Positions 1 through 6,797 of a stretch of 14,657 nucleotides of DNA are shown one piece after another. Each line of letters opens with the position of its first letter. The stretch's first letter is position 1. Origin of the DNA: Candidatus Parvarchaeota archaeon (GTDB lineage Archaea > Nanobdellota > Nanobdellia > Parvarchaeales > Parvarchaeaceae); the NCBI GenBank assembly GCA_025920305.1, contig JAPDMB010000011.1, positions 1 to 14,657 on the forward strand, given 5' to 3'. The notes below the pieces were generated by a model that did no database searches, was not told where the DNA came from, and saw only the letters and a program-made list of their open reading frames with translations. Both the position numbers and the translations under genes were made by a program.

Positions 1-4
1 AAGC

Positions 5-12
5 TTTAAATA
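5..12 (+). promoter_or_regulatory. TATA box of the TFB gene
   Basis: TTTAAATA lies with its centre about 32 bp before the ATG at 41. This predicts a transcript with a leader of only a few bases. The purine-rich BRE expected just upstream is cut by the window edge. A second AT-rich run at 29-36 is too close to the start codon to serve. Confidence 0.6.
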
Positions 13-40
13 CAAAAGCAATCATTCATATTTAAACATT

Positions 41-967
41 ATGGTTATATCAAACGAAGCGAATGTGAAGAAATGCCCGCACTGCGGAAGCAAAGACCTG
101 AGGTACGATAAAAACACAAACGAACTGATATGCCAGAAATGCGGCTACGTGATAGAATCCGATTCAATCGACTATGGCAGGGAGTGGAGGTCATTCGAAG
201 ATGAAAAAAGCGGGGAAGAAAAGGGGAGGATGGGTCTTCCGCTGAGTTATACAAAGTACGATAAGGGGACCAGCACTGTCATCGGTAAAGCAAGCGAGTC
301 GATAAAACTGTCCAATTCAAACCGAAGAACCTTCTACAAGCTCAGAAAATGGCAACCGAGAATATCCACTGCCTTCGAGAGGAACTTGAAATTTGCGCTC
401 ACTGAACTGAGGCATGTCAGCAACCAGTTCCATGTTTCGAATATAATACAGGAAGAAGCTGCCAAGATGTACCGGGAGGCGATCAACAGGAGGCTCGTCA
501 GGGGGAGATCGATGGACAGCGTCGTGGCAGGAGCGCTCTATGCGGCAGCGAGAAAAAACAGGAAACCTATAACCTTGGATGAGATATCAGAGGCGTTCGG
601 GATTGAGAAGAAAGAGATAGGAAAAGCGTACAGACTGCTCTGCAGGGAGCTTGGGATAAAGATACTTCCCACCTCACCTAAAGACTATGTGTACAAGTTC
701 GCAGCGGTGCTGAACGTATCAAACAAGACCATAAGCGATGCGATAAAGCTTCTAGATGAGGCTGAGGAGAAGGGCCTGATAAGCGGAAAGGGCCCGATGG
801 GAATAGCAGCAGCTGTGCTCTATATAGCCACTTTGATAAACCGGGAGAAGAAGACCCAGAGAGACGCAGCCAAAGCGGCTGGGATAACAGAGGTCACGAT
901 AAGGAACAGGTACAAGGAGCTCTATGTCGCACTTAAACTCAAAGAGAGATACAAGATAGAGGAGTAG
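41..967 (+). CDS. tfb: Transcription initiation factor B (TFB)
   Basis: This is the archaeal TFIIB homologue, which binds the TBP-TATA complex and BRE and recruits RNA polymerase. The 308-aa protein has the full family layout. An N-terminal zinc ribbon has Cys pairs C12/C15 and C31/C34. The B-reader/linker region follows at about 45-85, with GREWRSF and the family-typical YDKGTSTVIG. Two cyclin-like repeats lie at about 115-200 and 210-300. The second ends in a helix-turn-helix (about 272-295, TQRDAAKAAGITEVTIRNR) that in the family reads the BRE. Length is normal for archaeal TFB (about 300 aa). The start codon fits the TATA box spacing. The gene is monocistronic and converges on the eL33 unit with a 50-bp gap. 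Whether the genome has other TFBs cannot be seen here. Confidence 0.97.
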   Translation: MVISNEANVKKCPHCGSKDLRYDKNTNELICQKCGYVIESDSIDYGREWRSFEDEKSGEEKGRMGLPLSYTKYDKGTSTVIGKASESIKLSNSNRRTFYKLRKWQPRISTAFERNLKFALTELRHVSNQFHVSNIIQEEAAKMYREAINRRLVRGRSMDSVVAGALYAAARKNRKPITLDEISEAFGIEKKEIGKAYRLLCRELGIKILPTSPKDYVYKFAAVLNVSNKTISDAIKLLDEAEEKGLISGKGPMGIAAAVLYIATLINREKKTQRDAAKAAGITEVTIRNRYKELYVALKLKERYKIEE

Positions 968-1010
968 GCGAGCGAGGGACGCACAGAAGAAAGACTTTGC
1001 CCTTTGAACT

Positions 1011-1015
1011 AAAAA
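1011..1015 (-). terminator. T5 tract after the eL33 stop codon
   Basis: On the minus strand a TTTTT run begins two bases after the eL33 TGA stop. Archaeal RNA polymerase terminates at T-runs with little need for a hairpin, so this is a plausible end for the eL33 transcript. The TFB side of the 50-bp convergent gap shows no comparable T-run. Confidence 0.35.
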
Positions 1016-1017
1016 TG

Positions 1018-1269
1018 TCAGTCTACGAACTTCACATCCTTATTTTTTATCTGGCCGGGAAGGCCTCTATTGAACCTTGCTACCACCCTCCCCTTACCGC
1101 CATGAACCTTGGTTATAATCCCTCTTATGCTTGCCTTTGAGAAGGTTATCTCCACCTTCCTGCCGAGATACTTGCCGGCCTCTTCTCTACTCTCAACGCC
1201 GTCAAGCCTAAGGATGGCTTGATTTGATGTCTGAGTCTTCCTGCCTCTTCTGTACGATAGGACCTTCAT
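1018..1269 (-). CDS. rpl35ae: Large ribosomal subunit protein eL33 (L35Ae)
   Basis: This 83-aa basic protein belongs to the L35Ae/eL33 family, an archaeal-eukaryotic 50S/60S subunit component. Diagnostic blocks are visible in order: YRRGRKTQTSNQAILRLDGV (6-25), ESREEAGKYLGRKVE, IRGIITKVHGGKGRVVARF, and the C-terminal RGLPGQI. The length is typical of archaeal members. Its ATG overlaps the stop of the upstream nucleotidyltransferase-fold gene (4-bp ATGA overlap), so the two are almost certainly cotranscribed and translationally coupled. AAGGGG lies 5 bases before the ATG and may be a weak Shine-Dalgarno site. The position behind a nucleotidyltransferase-fold gene rather than in a ribosomal protein cluster is unusual. 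No separate promoter is visible. Confidence 0.95.
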   Translation of the reverse strand: MKVLSYRRGRKTQTSNQAILRLDGVESREEAGKYLGRKVEITFSKASIRGIITKVHGGKGRVVARFNRGLPGQIKNKDVKFVD

Positions 1270-2348
1270 GCTTTCCCCTTAGGGACGTAATCTGCCCCCT
1301 CCTTCTCCTGTTTCTTGAAGGATGATTCATCTATTATTGGCTTCGGCATCCCTTTCTTCTCCCTGAGCTTCTCTATCTCCTTCAAGATCTTATCGACGAC
1401 TTTCTTCGTCTGATTGTATTTCTTCGAGTATTCCTCACCGCTCACTGACTTCACCTCTCCATGATCTATATCTTTGTACCATTTTACTATGTCAGCCACC
1501 GCCTCCACATCCTCTTTAGAGAGTATATGCTCCTTCTCCACGGCTATGCTTTCCAGTTCCTTGCTTACATCCCTAGGCGTCGGAGGGAGATAGCCCATCT
1601 CCATGAGCAGGGACTGCCCTGCCGAGACCACCGAGTTGAACAGGTCATTTGTCAGCTTCTTAGATAGGGTATCATCGGCCCAGTTCAATAGCTCTTCAGC
1701 GGTCAATATGTTTGAATCGACCGACTCCTTCGTTGGCAGAATATTCCCGCTCTTATAAAGCATCTGGAGAGGAACAAAGAACCCAGTATCATATACCGCG
1801 ATACCATCCTTAAGTATGGTCAATATCACTGGATTAGGCTTCACTATCGACAGCCAGAACTCGCTCAATGGATAGGCCTGGGAGTGTATCTTATCCGAGA
1901 AGTCTTTGGCTATCTCAGCCATCTTTATGAACAGCCTTTCCTTCAATTCCTTCAGCGTGAATTTCCTTATGTCTGTATCATCCACTATGAATGCGACGTC
2001 TATATCCGACTTCGGAGACAGATTGTTCTTCGTCTTCGCGCTTCCGAACAAGATTATAGATTTTATGTACCTATGAAACATGCCAAGTATACGCAGGAAA
2101 TACGCTCTGATCGCATTCGCATCCTTCTGATCTAACAGCTGGTTTATTATGTTAAAGGATATGCCTGCAAGCTGGCCCGGGGGCTCAGCTTGAGTCTTCT
2201 CCTCCTCATTTGACTGCAGTCCTATAAAGGAGCTCATGTAGTCGACTCTCTCATTCAGCTCATCTATCTTCGACGACAGCAGCTCTATCGAAGCGAAAAA
2301 CTTGTTCAATGTGCTGTCCGCTGGGTTAACATTCTCCGTCTGGTGCAT
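1266..2348 (-). CDS. Nucleotidyltransferase-fold protein with helical, possibly HEPN-like C-terminus
   Basis: The 360-aa protein carries the Pol-beta/MNT nucleotidyltransferase signature: LFGSAKT (100-106) followed by SDIDVAF (114-120). G102-S103 and the acidic pair D115/D117 are therefore intact, consistent with metal-dependent nucleotidyl transfer. Residues 20-42 form a predicted coiled coil. Residues about 208-332 are helical (AEELLNWADDTLSKK, then SVVSAGQSLLMEMGYLPP), resembling the HEPN-like helical domains often paired with MNT enzymes. However, I see no RX4-6H RNase motif, so a HepT-type toxin activity is not supported. DSTLNKFF at residues 11-18 looks like a PCNA-binding motif. The start is supported by GGAGGG three bases upstream and a TATA box further up. 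The gene overlaps eL33 by 4 bp. The substrate is unknown. Confidence 0.8.
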   Translation of the reverse strand: MHQTENVNPADSTLNKFFASIELLSSKIDELNERVDYMSSFIGLQSNEEEKTQAEPPGQLAGISFNIINQLLDQKDANAIRAYFLRILGMFHRYIKSIILFGSAKTKNNLSPKSDIDVAFIVDDTDIRKFTLKELKERLFIKMAEIAKDFSDKIHSQAYPLSEFWLSIVKPNPVILTILKDGIAVYDTGFFVPLQMLYKSGNILPTKESVDSNILTAEELLNWADDTLSKKLTNDLFNSVVSAGQSLLMEMGYLPPTPRDVSKELESIAVEKEHILSKEDVEAVADIVKWYKDIDHGEVKSVSGEEYSKKYNQTKKVVDKILKEIEKLREKKGMPKPIIDESSFKKQEKEGADYVPKGKA

Positions 2349-2351
2349 ATT

Positions 2352-2357
2352 CCCTCC
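2352..2357 (-). promoter_or_regulatory. Shine-Dalgarno site of the nucleotidyltransferase-fold gene
   Basis: GGAGGG on the minus strand ends three bases before the ATG at 2348 and fixes that start. It is the clearest ribosome binding site in a window where most first genes appear leaderless. This agrees with the longer predicted leader of this transcript. Confidence 0.6.
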
Positions 2358-2387
2358 ATCTACTCCGACAAAGATTACAAATTGCCA

Positions 2388-2396
2388 GTATTTATT
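2388..2396 (-). promoter_or_regulatory. TATA box of the nucleotidyltransferase-fold/eL33 unit
   Basis: The minus strand reads AATAAATAC, preceded by purine-rich TAGG as a possible BRE. Its centre is about 44 bp from the ATG at 2348, predicting a leader of about 17 nt that includes the GGAGGG site. The box lies inside the left arm of the 2390-2425 dyad. Confidence 0.5.
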
Positions 2397-2425
2397 CCTA
2401 TCATCGCATAGTGATGGGAATAAAT
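2390..2425. promoter_or_regulatory. 36-bp dyad in the divergent promoter region
   Basis: The left arm ATTTATTCCTATCA (2390-2403) and right arm TGATGGGAATAAAT (2412-2425) are inverted repeats matching at 13 of 14 positions around an 8-bp centre. Each arm places a purine-rich GGAATAAAT facing outward, so it looks like either an operator or two mirrored BRE-TATA modules. It covers the TATA box of the minus-strand unit and sits 50 bp upstream of the plus-strand gene at 2476. Confidence 0.6.
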
Positions 2426-2449
2426 GTAATATTTATAGGTCTGTGATTC

Positions 2450-2457
2450 TATATATT
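2450..2457 (+). promoter_or_regulatory. TATA box of the 574-aa unknown gene
   Basis: TATATATT is centred about 23 bp before the ATG at 2476, suggesting a leaderless transcript. Alternatives are ATTTATAG at 2431-2438 or AATAAAT at 2419-2425. These would give leaders of about 12-30 nt containing AAGGTTGA. Confidence 0.4.
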
Positions 2458-2475
2458 CTTATAAGGTTGAACGAC

Positions 2476-4200
2476 ATGAATTTGAACGTGGATTTTTCGA
2501 AGATGAGTGCGGATCAGATCTCCAAGTTCATAGATGAACTTAAGGCTAGGGCGTCCGGGCTCAACTCGCATTATCTAGGAGGTATAAATCCGAACGACCT
2601 TCTCTACGCAAGAGGGAAGAGGCTGCCGGACATAGGCATCCTAGGAAACCCGAATGGATACTTCGTATCCGCTGAAATAAACAAGAGATACCAGATAACC
2701 TCGGAATATTTCTCTCTTTCGCAGGAATTTGCGCATCTCGGCTATAAGAGGCTCAAGGAGATTGAGACGGTGGAGCCGTCTGCTTTTTCAAATATTTTGA
2801 ACATATTCCTAGAGAGGAGGAAGAACCTGGAGGATAGGGTCATGCAGATACTTGGCACGATCAACACCGTCCTGAAATCAATAATAAACATCATATATGA
2901 GCTTAAGGAATTGGACAGAAATTTGGATTTCTACGATAAGAGCAGATCGTCCGATAAAAACGTATCGCAGGCAGCAGAGCAGGAGTTGAAGAGGATATTC
3001 ATAGACAACGTTGATGCAAGGAAGGGAGGAGCAAGCCTGCTATCGCTTTCAAGGTCGGCCAGCCAGAACCCTGCAGGGCCAGGCTATGTCGATATAGTGT
3101 CCGTGTTCTACGCTATAAACGGGCTGGATGACGTCGAGAAACTTAACAGGAACGAGATGTACAAGAATATCCTGAGGAATAGGAGACTTGAATACGAAGA
3201 CTGGAAGAAGATGAACGAGTCAGATCTTAGGACCAGGAGGGCTCTGCTGCTCCAGTATCTGGAGAGCCAGGCAGCCTCATTCGAGTTCTACAAGAAGACC
3301 GCCTATCAGGACCTTGTAATCCTCAAGAGGATGAACCTTAAAGGCGTATCGAACGCAGGGGAATACCAAAAGAAGACGAGCGTGATAGACTTTTCAGAGT
3401 ACGCGCTTTTCACGATCGATGTGATGGCGTATAAGGAGGTGTATCTCGGCAACTACAACGTAGAGTGGAAGAGCCTATTCGGAGGCAGCAAAAAGATCAT
3501 GCTTCCGGTGAATGCCGTTCAAAAGACGATAAACCCAATACCAATAAATAGGGGCCCTAGAGAGTCAGAGGCCGCATTCATAAGGAGATCCATAAAGAAA
3601 TACGGCCCTAAGGTTATAGCCGGCATAGAGATGGACTTTCTGTTCAAGGAAAAACAGATGTTCCCAAAGGAGATGCCACAGGTGCCGACACAGTATGAGG
3701 GGGCTATAGACATTAAATTCAACCCTTACTGCTTCACGCTGGAGGAATGGTACCTATTCACAAAGGCAAGCGTGGCACTGATAGACAAAACCGTATTCGA
3801 AGGTGTAAACAGTGTATCTGTCACATCGCTCAATGCCATAAAGAAGGAACTTGACCACTACCTTGACGAAGCCAGGAAGGCAAGGGAGGAGAAGAAAGTA
3901 AAAAAGGAGGAAAGCCTCGCAATGCTGGACATATATAACTCCTTCAAGGAGGATGTGATGTCAATGATTGGAATAGGAAGGAATATAAGCCAGTCAAAGA
4001 CTGGCGGGAAGAACTTCGATAGAGAGCTGTATGAGATAGGAATAAACAACAGATTCAGCCGATCTCTGAGCATGAAGGATGCGATAAAACTTGGCCTATT
4101 CGTTTCGATAACCGACACAGAAGCAATATACGAAGAGTTCAAAAAGCGGATGAAGCTGTTAAATGATATACCAAAGTTCGCGCCGTTCGAACTCAAGTAA
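2476..4200 (+). CDS. Uncharacterised 574-aa protein
   Basis: I do not recognise this protein. It is soluble in appearance: no signal peptide, no membrane segment, and rich in charged helices. A helical region spans about 64-180, including ERRKNLEDRVMQILGTINTV. A less helical stretch with several Pro/Gly follows at about 335-420, and a very charged helix, probably coiled coil, at about 452-482 (EARKAREEKKVKKEES). There are no Cys clusters, P-loop or nuclease motif that I can see. The open frame extends upstream to 2302, but that part crosses the divergent promoter and the start of the opposite gene. ATG 2476 (MNLNVDFSKM) is therefore the likely start, with a TATA box at the right distance. Amino-acid composition and GC look native. 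It is divergent from the nucleotidyltransferase-fold gene and may share its control element. Confidence 0.85.
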   Translation: MNLNVDFSKMSADQISKFIDELKARASGLNSHYLGGINPNDLLYARGKRLPDIGILGNPNGYFVSAEINKRYQITSEYFSLSQEFAHLGYKRLKEIETVEPSAFSNILNIFLERRKNLEDRVMQILGTINTVLKSIINIIYELKELDRNLDFYDKSRSSDKNVSQAAEQELKRIFIDNVDARKGGASLLSLSRSASQNPAGPGYVDIVSVFYAINGLDDVEKLNRNEMYKNILRNRRLEYEDWKKMNESDLRTRRALLLQYLESQAASFEFYKKTAYQDLVILKRMNLKGVSNAGEYQKKTSVIDFSEYALFTIDVMAYKEVYLGNYNVEWKSLFGGSKKIMLPVNAVQKTINPIPINRGPRESEAAFIRRSIKKYGPKVIAGIEMDFLFKEKQMFPKEMPQVPTQYEGAIDIKFNPYCFTLEEWYLFTKASVALIDKTVFEGVNSVSVTSLNAIKKELDHYLDEARKAREEKKVKKEESLAMLDIYNSFKEDVMSMIGIGRNISQSKTGGKNFDRELYEIGINNRFSRSLSMKDAIKLGLFVSITDTEAIYEEFKKRMKLLNDIPKFAPFELK

Positions 4201-4204
4201 ACAA

Positions 4205-4225
4205 CCCACCCATAGATGGCGTGGG
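4205..4225 (+). repeat. Hairpin between convergent genes, IS200/IS605-end-like
   Basis: CCCAC (4205-4209) pairs with GTGGG (4221-4225), and CCAT (4210-4213) with ATGG (4216-4219), leaving one bulged C; CTTTCTC follows. It lies in the 39-bp gap between two converging stop codons. It could be a transcript-end hairpin, but it has no T-run. The AACCCAC...GTGGG plan recurs in the same orientation at 9692-9714 and resembles the subterminal hairpins of IS200/IS605 elements. The IS link is an inference. Confidence 0.4.
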
Positions 4226-4239
4226 CTTTCTCATCGAGT

Positions 4240-5775
4240 TTAGGTGAATGGATTCAGAGTGCCGTCATTCATTATCATGTTCTTATCTTCCTTGAATTTA
4301 TCGACAAGTTTTCTCATGCTCCTCTCCCTCCTCTTCGACACCCAGTAATACCCTTCATCGTTTGTCCCTGCGGCTATAAGTATGTAGACGGTGCCTGCGT
4401 TGAATCTGCCGACCCTCCCTCTCCGCTGTATAGCTCTTATTGCGCTCGGGACAGCCTCATAAAATATCGCTACGTCCACGTCCTTTATCGATATGCCTTC
4501 CTCCGCTATGCTCGTGGCTATAAGCGTATTGTAGACCCCTGCTTCGAAGTCTCTGATTATAGAGACCTGCTCCTTCTGCGACAGCCCTCCGCTTCTCTGG
4601 CCTATGAACTTCACCGGGGAGATCCCCTCAATATTCTTCAGATGCTTGAAGATTATGTCGACGGTGTCCCTGTACTGGGTAAATATTATGCATCTACTGC
4701 CGCTGCTCATCTTCTCCTTCAGTATCCTCACGACCTCGCTCAGCTTCGGCGTCTCCACGCCTTTTTCAAGCGATGAATCTGCTGCCTCCAGGATATGCTT
4801 CACTTCCTCAGACTTCGCGATCTCCCTGTCTGACTTCGCCTTTCCATTGATTATCTTCTGCATGAAGTTCCTGAAGGCTTCCAGGCTCTCTATCGCCAGG
4901 AGATCATAGGCATGATAAAGTTTCAACAGCTTGGAGGTTATTATCACGCCTCTTATCACGTAGATTTTCCTTTCGCCGGAGGCCATCTTCCTTCTAAATT
5001 CGCCTTGCAGCTGCAGGATCAACTTCCTGTTTATCTTGCTCGCTGCTACGTCCTTCATTATCCCGGCTTCCCTGAGCGAATCCAGATTTTGATTTATAAG
5101 AGCCTTGACCTTCGCCAGTAGATCGAACATCTCTGGCGGCAGAGTCACCCTTATCTCCTCTATCAGCTTAGATTTTATATATTTAGACACGTCCTCATCG
5201 CTCTCGCTCCTTATCTCTATGTTTGATATCCCAAGGTTGCTGCATATGGATCTTATCTTCTGCATGTCAGATGCAGGAGATGCGGTTAAGGCAAGCAGGT
5301 CCGGGAATCTAGAGCGGCTGTAGAATGCCTTTGCCACGTTGACGTACGAATAATTTCCGATCGAATGGTGGGCCTCATCCACGACCAGCACGCTGAAATC
5401 GCTTAGATCGATGTTTGATGAAGCTATGTCATTTTCTACGGTCTGTGGCGTGGCGAATATAACCTGGTGCGCATTATATTCTTCCTTTCTCTTGTCCGGG
5501 TGTATCTCGCCGCTCACTATGCCGAGGGAGAACCTGGTAAGCCTTGAGAACGTCCTATAGTGCTGCTCTATAAGCGGCTTTGTCGGGGCCAGTACCAGCG
5601 CCTTCGAGTTAGGGTATTTTGACAGCCTATAATCGACCACCAGTATGCTTATTATAGTCTTTCCAAGGCCTGTCGGAAGCACAACTAGCGTGTTCCTGTC
5701 CTTCGCAGATTCAAATATACTGGTCTGATAATCCCTGTTCTCTATGAGCTCGCGTTTTATGAAGCCATCTGCCAT
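4240..5775 (-). CDS. hef: Hef/FANCM-like superfamily 2 helicase without nuclease domain
   Basis: This 511-aa protein is the helicase half of archaeal Hef, a relative of FANCM that processes forked and branched DNA at stalled forks. All SF2 motifs are intact: Walker A LPTGLGKT (33-40), Ia APTKPLIEQH (63-72), DEAH (133-136), TASP (164-167), FTQYRDT (365-371), ATSIAEEGISI (420-430) and the arginine-finger motif QRRGRVGR (450-457). Residues about 215-330 form the helical insert typical of Hef. Full-length Hef in Thermococcales is about 750 aa, with a C-terminal ERCC4 nuclease and HhH domain. Here the chain stops soon after the helicase core with DGTLNPFT, a PIP-like tail, so it looks like a natural stand-alone form rather than a truncation. 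It follows the upstream surface-protein gene by 17 bp but has its own TATA-like site. Confidence 0.95.
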   Translation of the reverse strand: MADGFIKRELIENRDYQTSIFESAKDRNTLVVLPTGLGKTIISILVVDYRLSKYPNSKALVLAPTKPLIEQHYRTFSRLTRFSLGIVSGEIHPDKRKEEYNAHQVIFATPQTVENDIASSNIDLSDFSVLVVDEAHHSIGNYSYVNVAKAFYSRSRFPDLLALTASPASDMQKIRSICSNLGISNIEIRSESDEDVSKYIKSKLIEEIRVTLPPEMFDLLAKVKALINQNLDSLREAGIMKDVAASKINRKLILQLQGEFRRKMASGERKIYVIRGVIITSKLLKLYHAYDLLAIESLEAFRNFMQKIINGKAKSDREIAKSEEVKHILEAADSSLEKGVETPKLSEVVRILKEKMSSGSRCIIFTQYRDTVDIIFKHLKNIEGISPVKFIGQRSGGLSQKEQVSIIRDFEAGVYNTLIATSIAEEGISIKDVDVAIFYEAVPSAIRAIQRRGRVGRFNAGTVYILIAAGTNDEGYYWVSKRRERSMRKLVDKFKEDKNMIMNDGTLNPFT

Positions 5776-5792
5776 ATCATGAATTCAAGGAT

Positions 5793-6797
5793 CTATTGGA
5801 AATTATAGACTTCAGTCTGCAGTTTGAGCGGGAAGAATCCATTGGTCTCATAATCATATCTGATCCCCACATAGAATTGTCCGCCTATATCCACATAAGG
5901 GGTATTGGATGAGATCAGGCTCGATGCCTCTGTGTCTGTGAGATTCACCGGATAGGACAGCTGCAGACCGCTTAATCCCAAGGTCAAATTGATGCATAAG
6001 ACCTTTAAACCAGCCGCAGCCATCGGCGCCGTGTCTGCGCAGTAAGCAGAGGAACTGAGCTTGTATATACTACCGCTGTTTGGAATATCCAGCAGCGAGC
6101 TGTTAAACGCCAGATACATTGTGACGTTGCCCAGCACCTCCCCGCCAGTGTTCAAAAGTGATATTCCTACCGCAGACGAATCACTGTATACGACAGGACC
6201 TTGCGTCGATGTGGATAATCTAACAGGACCAGAGGAGCCGTTGAATGCTGTCGGCACGGGAGGATATTTCCCGGAGAGCTCAGCCTGCTGAGATAAAAAC
6301 TCCAAAGGCTGGGATAAGGTCGAAGAGTAAGGGTAAGTTATATAGTAACCTATCTCCTGAGTGTAGGGCATATTCCCATAGAATGAATTCGGAGGGGATT
6401 TTAAGCTGAATATCTCGGGCAGTGTTCCGCCCGCAAAAAGACTCGGTATGGACTGACAGATCTGGGATTGATTCAAGATGATACCCAGGTTGTCCAGGCA
6501 GAGGCGGATACCCTGCGCATTGTTCCCGTTAAGATTGTTGGAGACATAAAGTATGGCTGAGAATACGGAATCAGGGGGCACAGAGGAAGGCACCCTGAAG
6601 TTTGATATTATTACGCCCTGCGTAGAGTTCCCTACGTACTGCCCATAATGCGGTATAAGAGCCGCCTGGACTGCTGGGACAACGAAGGGAAGGGAGATAA
6701 ATAGTATCACTATTACGCCAAAAAATATCAGCAGGCTTTCCAAGGCACTATGCCTTTTCTCCGGCGGATACTCCTGATACTGTCCTTCCATAGTCAT
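5793..6797 (-). CDS. Membrane-anchored surface protein, paralogue-like partner of the upstream gene
   Basis: The 334-aa protein has a short cytoplasmic N-terminus, one hydrophobic segment at about 20-45 (LLIFFGVIVILFISLPFVV) and a large outer domain. The outer domain is rich in Ser, Asn, Pro and Tyr, with about seven N-x-S/T sequons. Four Cys (100, 114, 253, 268) could form two disulfides. Residues about 207-231 (VGISLLNTGGEVLGNVTMYL) look like a CARDB/Ig-type beta strand pair. Order of landmarks matches the upstream 504-aa protein, suggesting tandem duplication. Its ATG shares one base with the upstream TGA stop (TGATG), so translation is probably coupled. No enzymatic motif is visible. A role in the cell envelope is inferred from topology only. 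A second Met at residue 3 is an alternative start. Confidence 0.85.
   Translation of the reverse strand: MTMEGQYQEYPPEKRHSALESLLIFFGVIVILFISLPFVVPAVQAALIPHYGQYVGNSTQGVIISNFRVPSSVPPDSVFSAILYVSNNLNGNNAQGIRLCLDNLGIILNQSQICQSIPSLFAGGTLPEIFSLKSPPNSFYGNMPYTQEIGYYITYPYSSTLSQPLEFLSQQAELSGKYPPVPTAFNGSSGPVRLSTSTQGPVVYSDSSAVGISLLNTGGEVLGNVTMYLAFNSSLLDIPNSGSIYKLSSSAYCADTAPMAAAGLKVLCINLTLGLSGLQLSYPVNLTDTEASSLISSNTPYVDIGGQFYVGIRYDYETNGFFPLKLQTEVYNFQ
5800..5808 (-). promoter_or_regulatory. TATA-like box before the Hef gene
   Basis: The minus strand reads CTATAATTT inside the last codons of the upstream surface-protein gene, centred about 29 bp before the Hef ATG. This spacing fits a leaderless transcript. 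Hef may therefore be expressed independently as well as by read-through. Confidence 0.35.

Noticed and set aside
1266..2348. MntA/HepT-type toxin-antitoxin fusion
   Set aside because: The nucleotidyltransferase residues are present, but the RX4-6H RNase motif of HepT is absent, and the gene is coupled to a ribosomal protein rather than a toxin.
2302..2475. 58-residue N-terminal extension of the 574-aa protein
   Set aside because: It would cross the divergent promoter, the dyad and the start of the opposite gene, and its predicted residues look like random translation. ATG 2476 fits the TATA box.
4216..4776. 186-aa plus-strand open frame opposite Hef
   Set aside because: It overlaps the conserved C-terminal helicase motifs on the other strand and has an erratic Cys/Arg/Tyr-rich composition typical of antisense frames.
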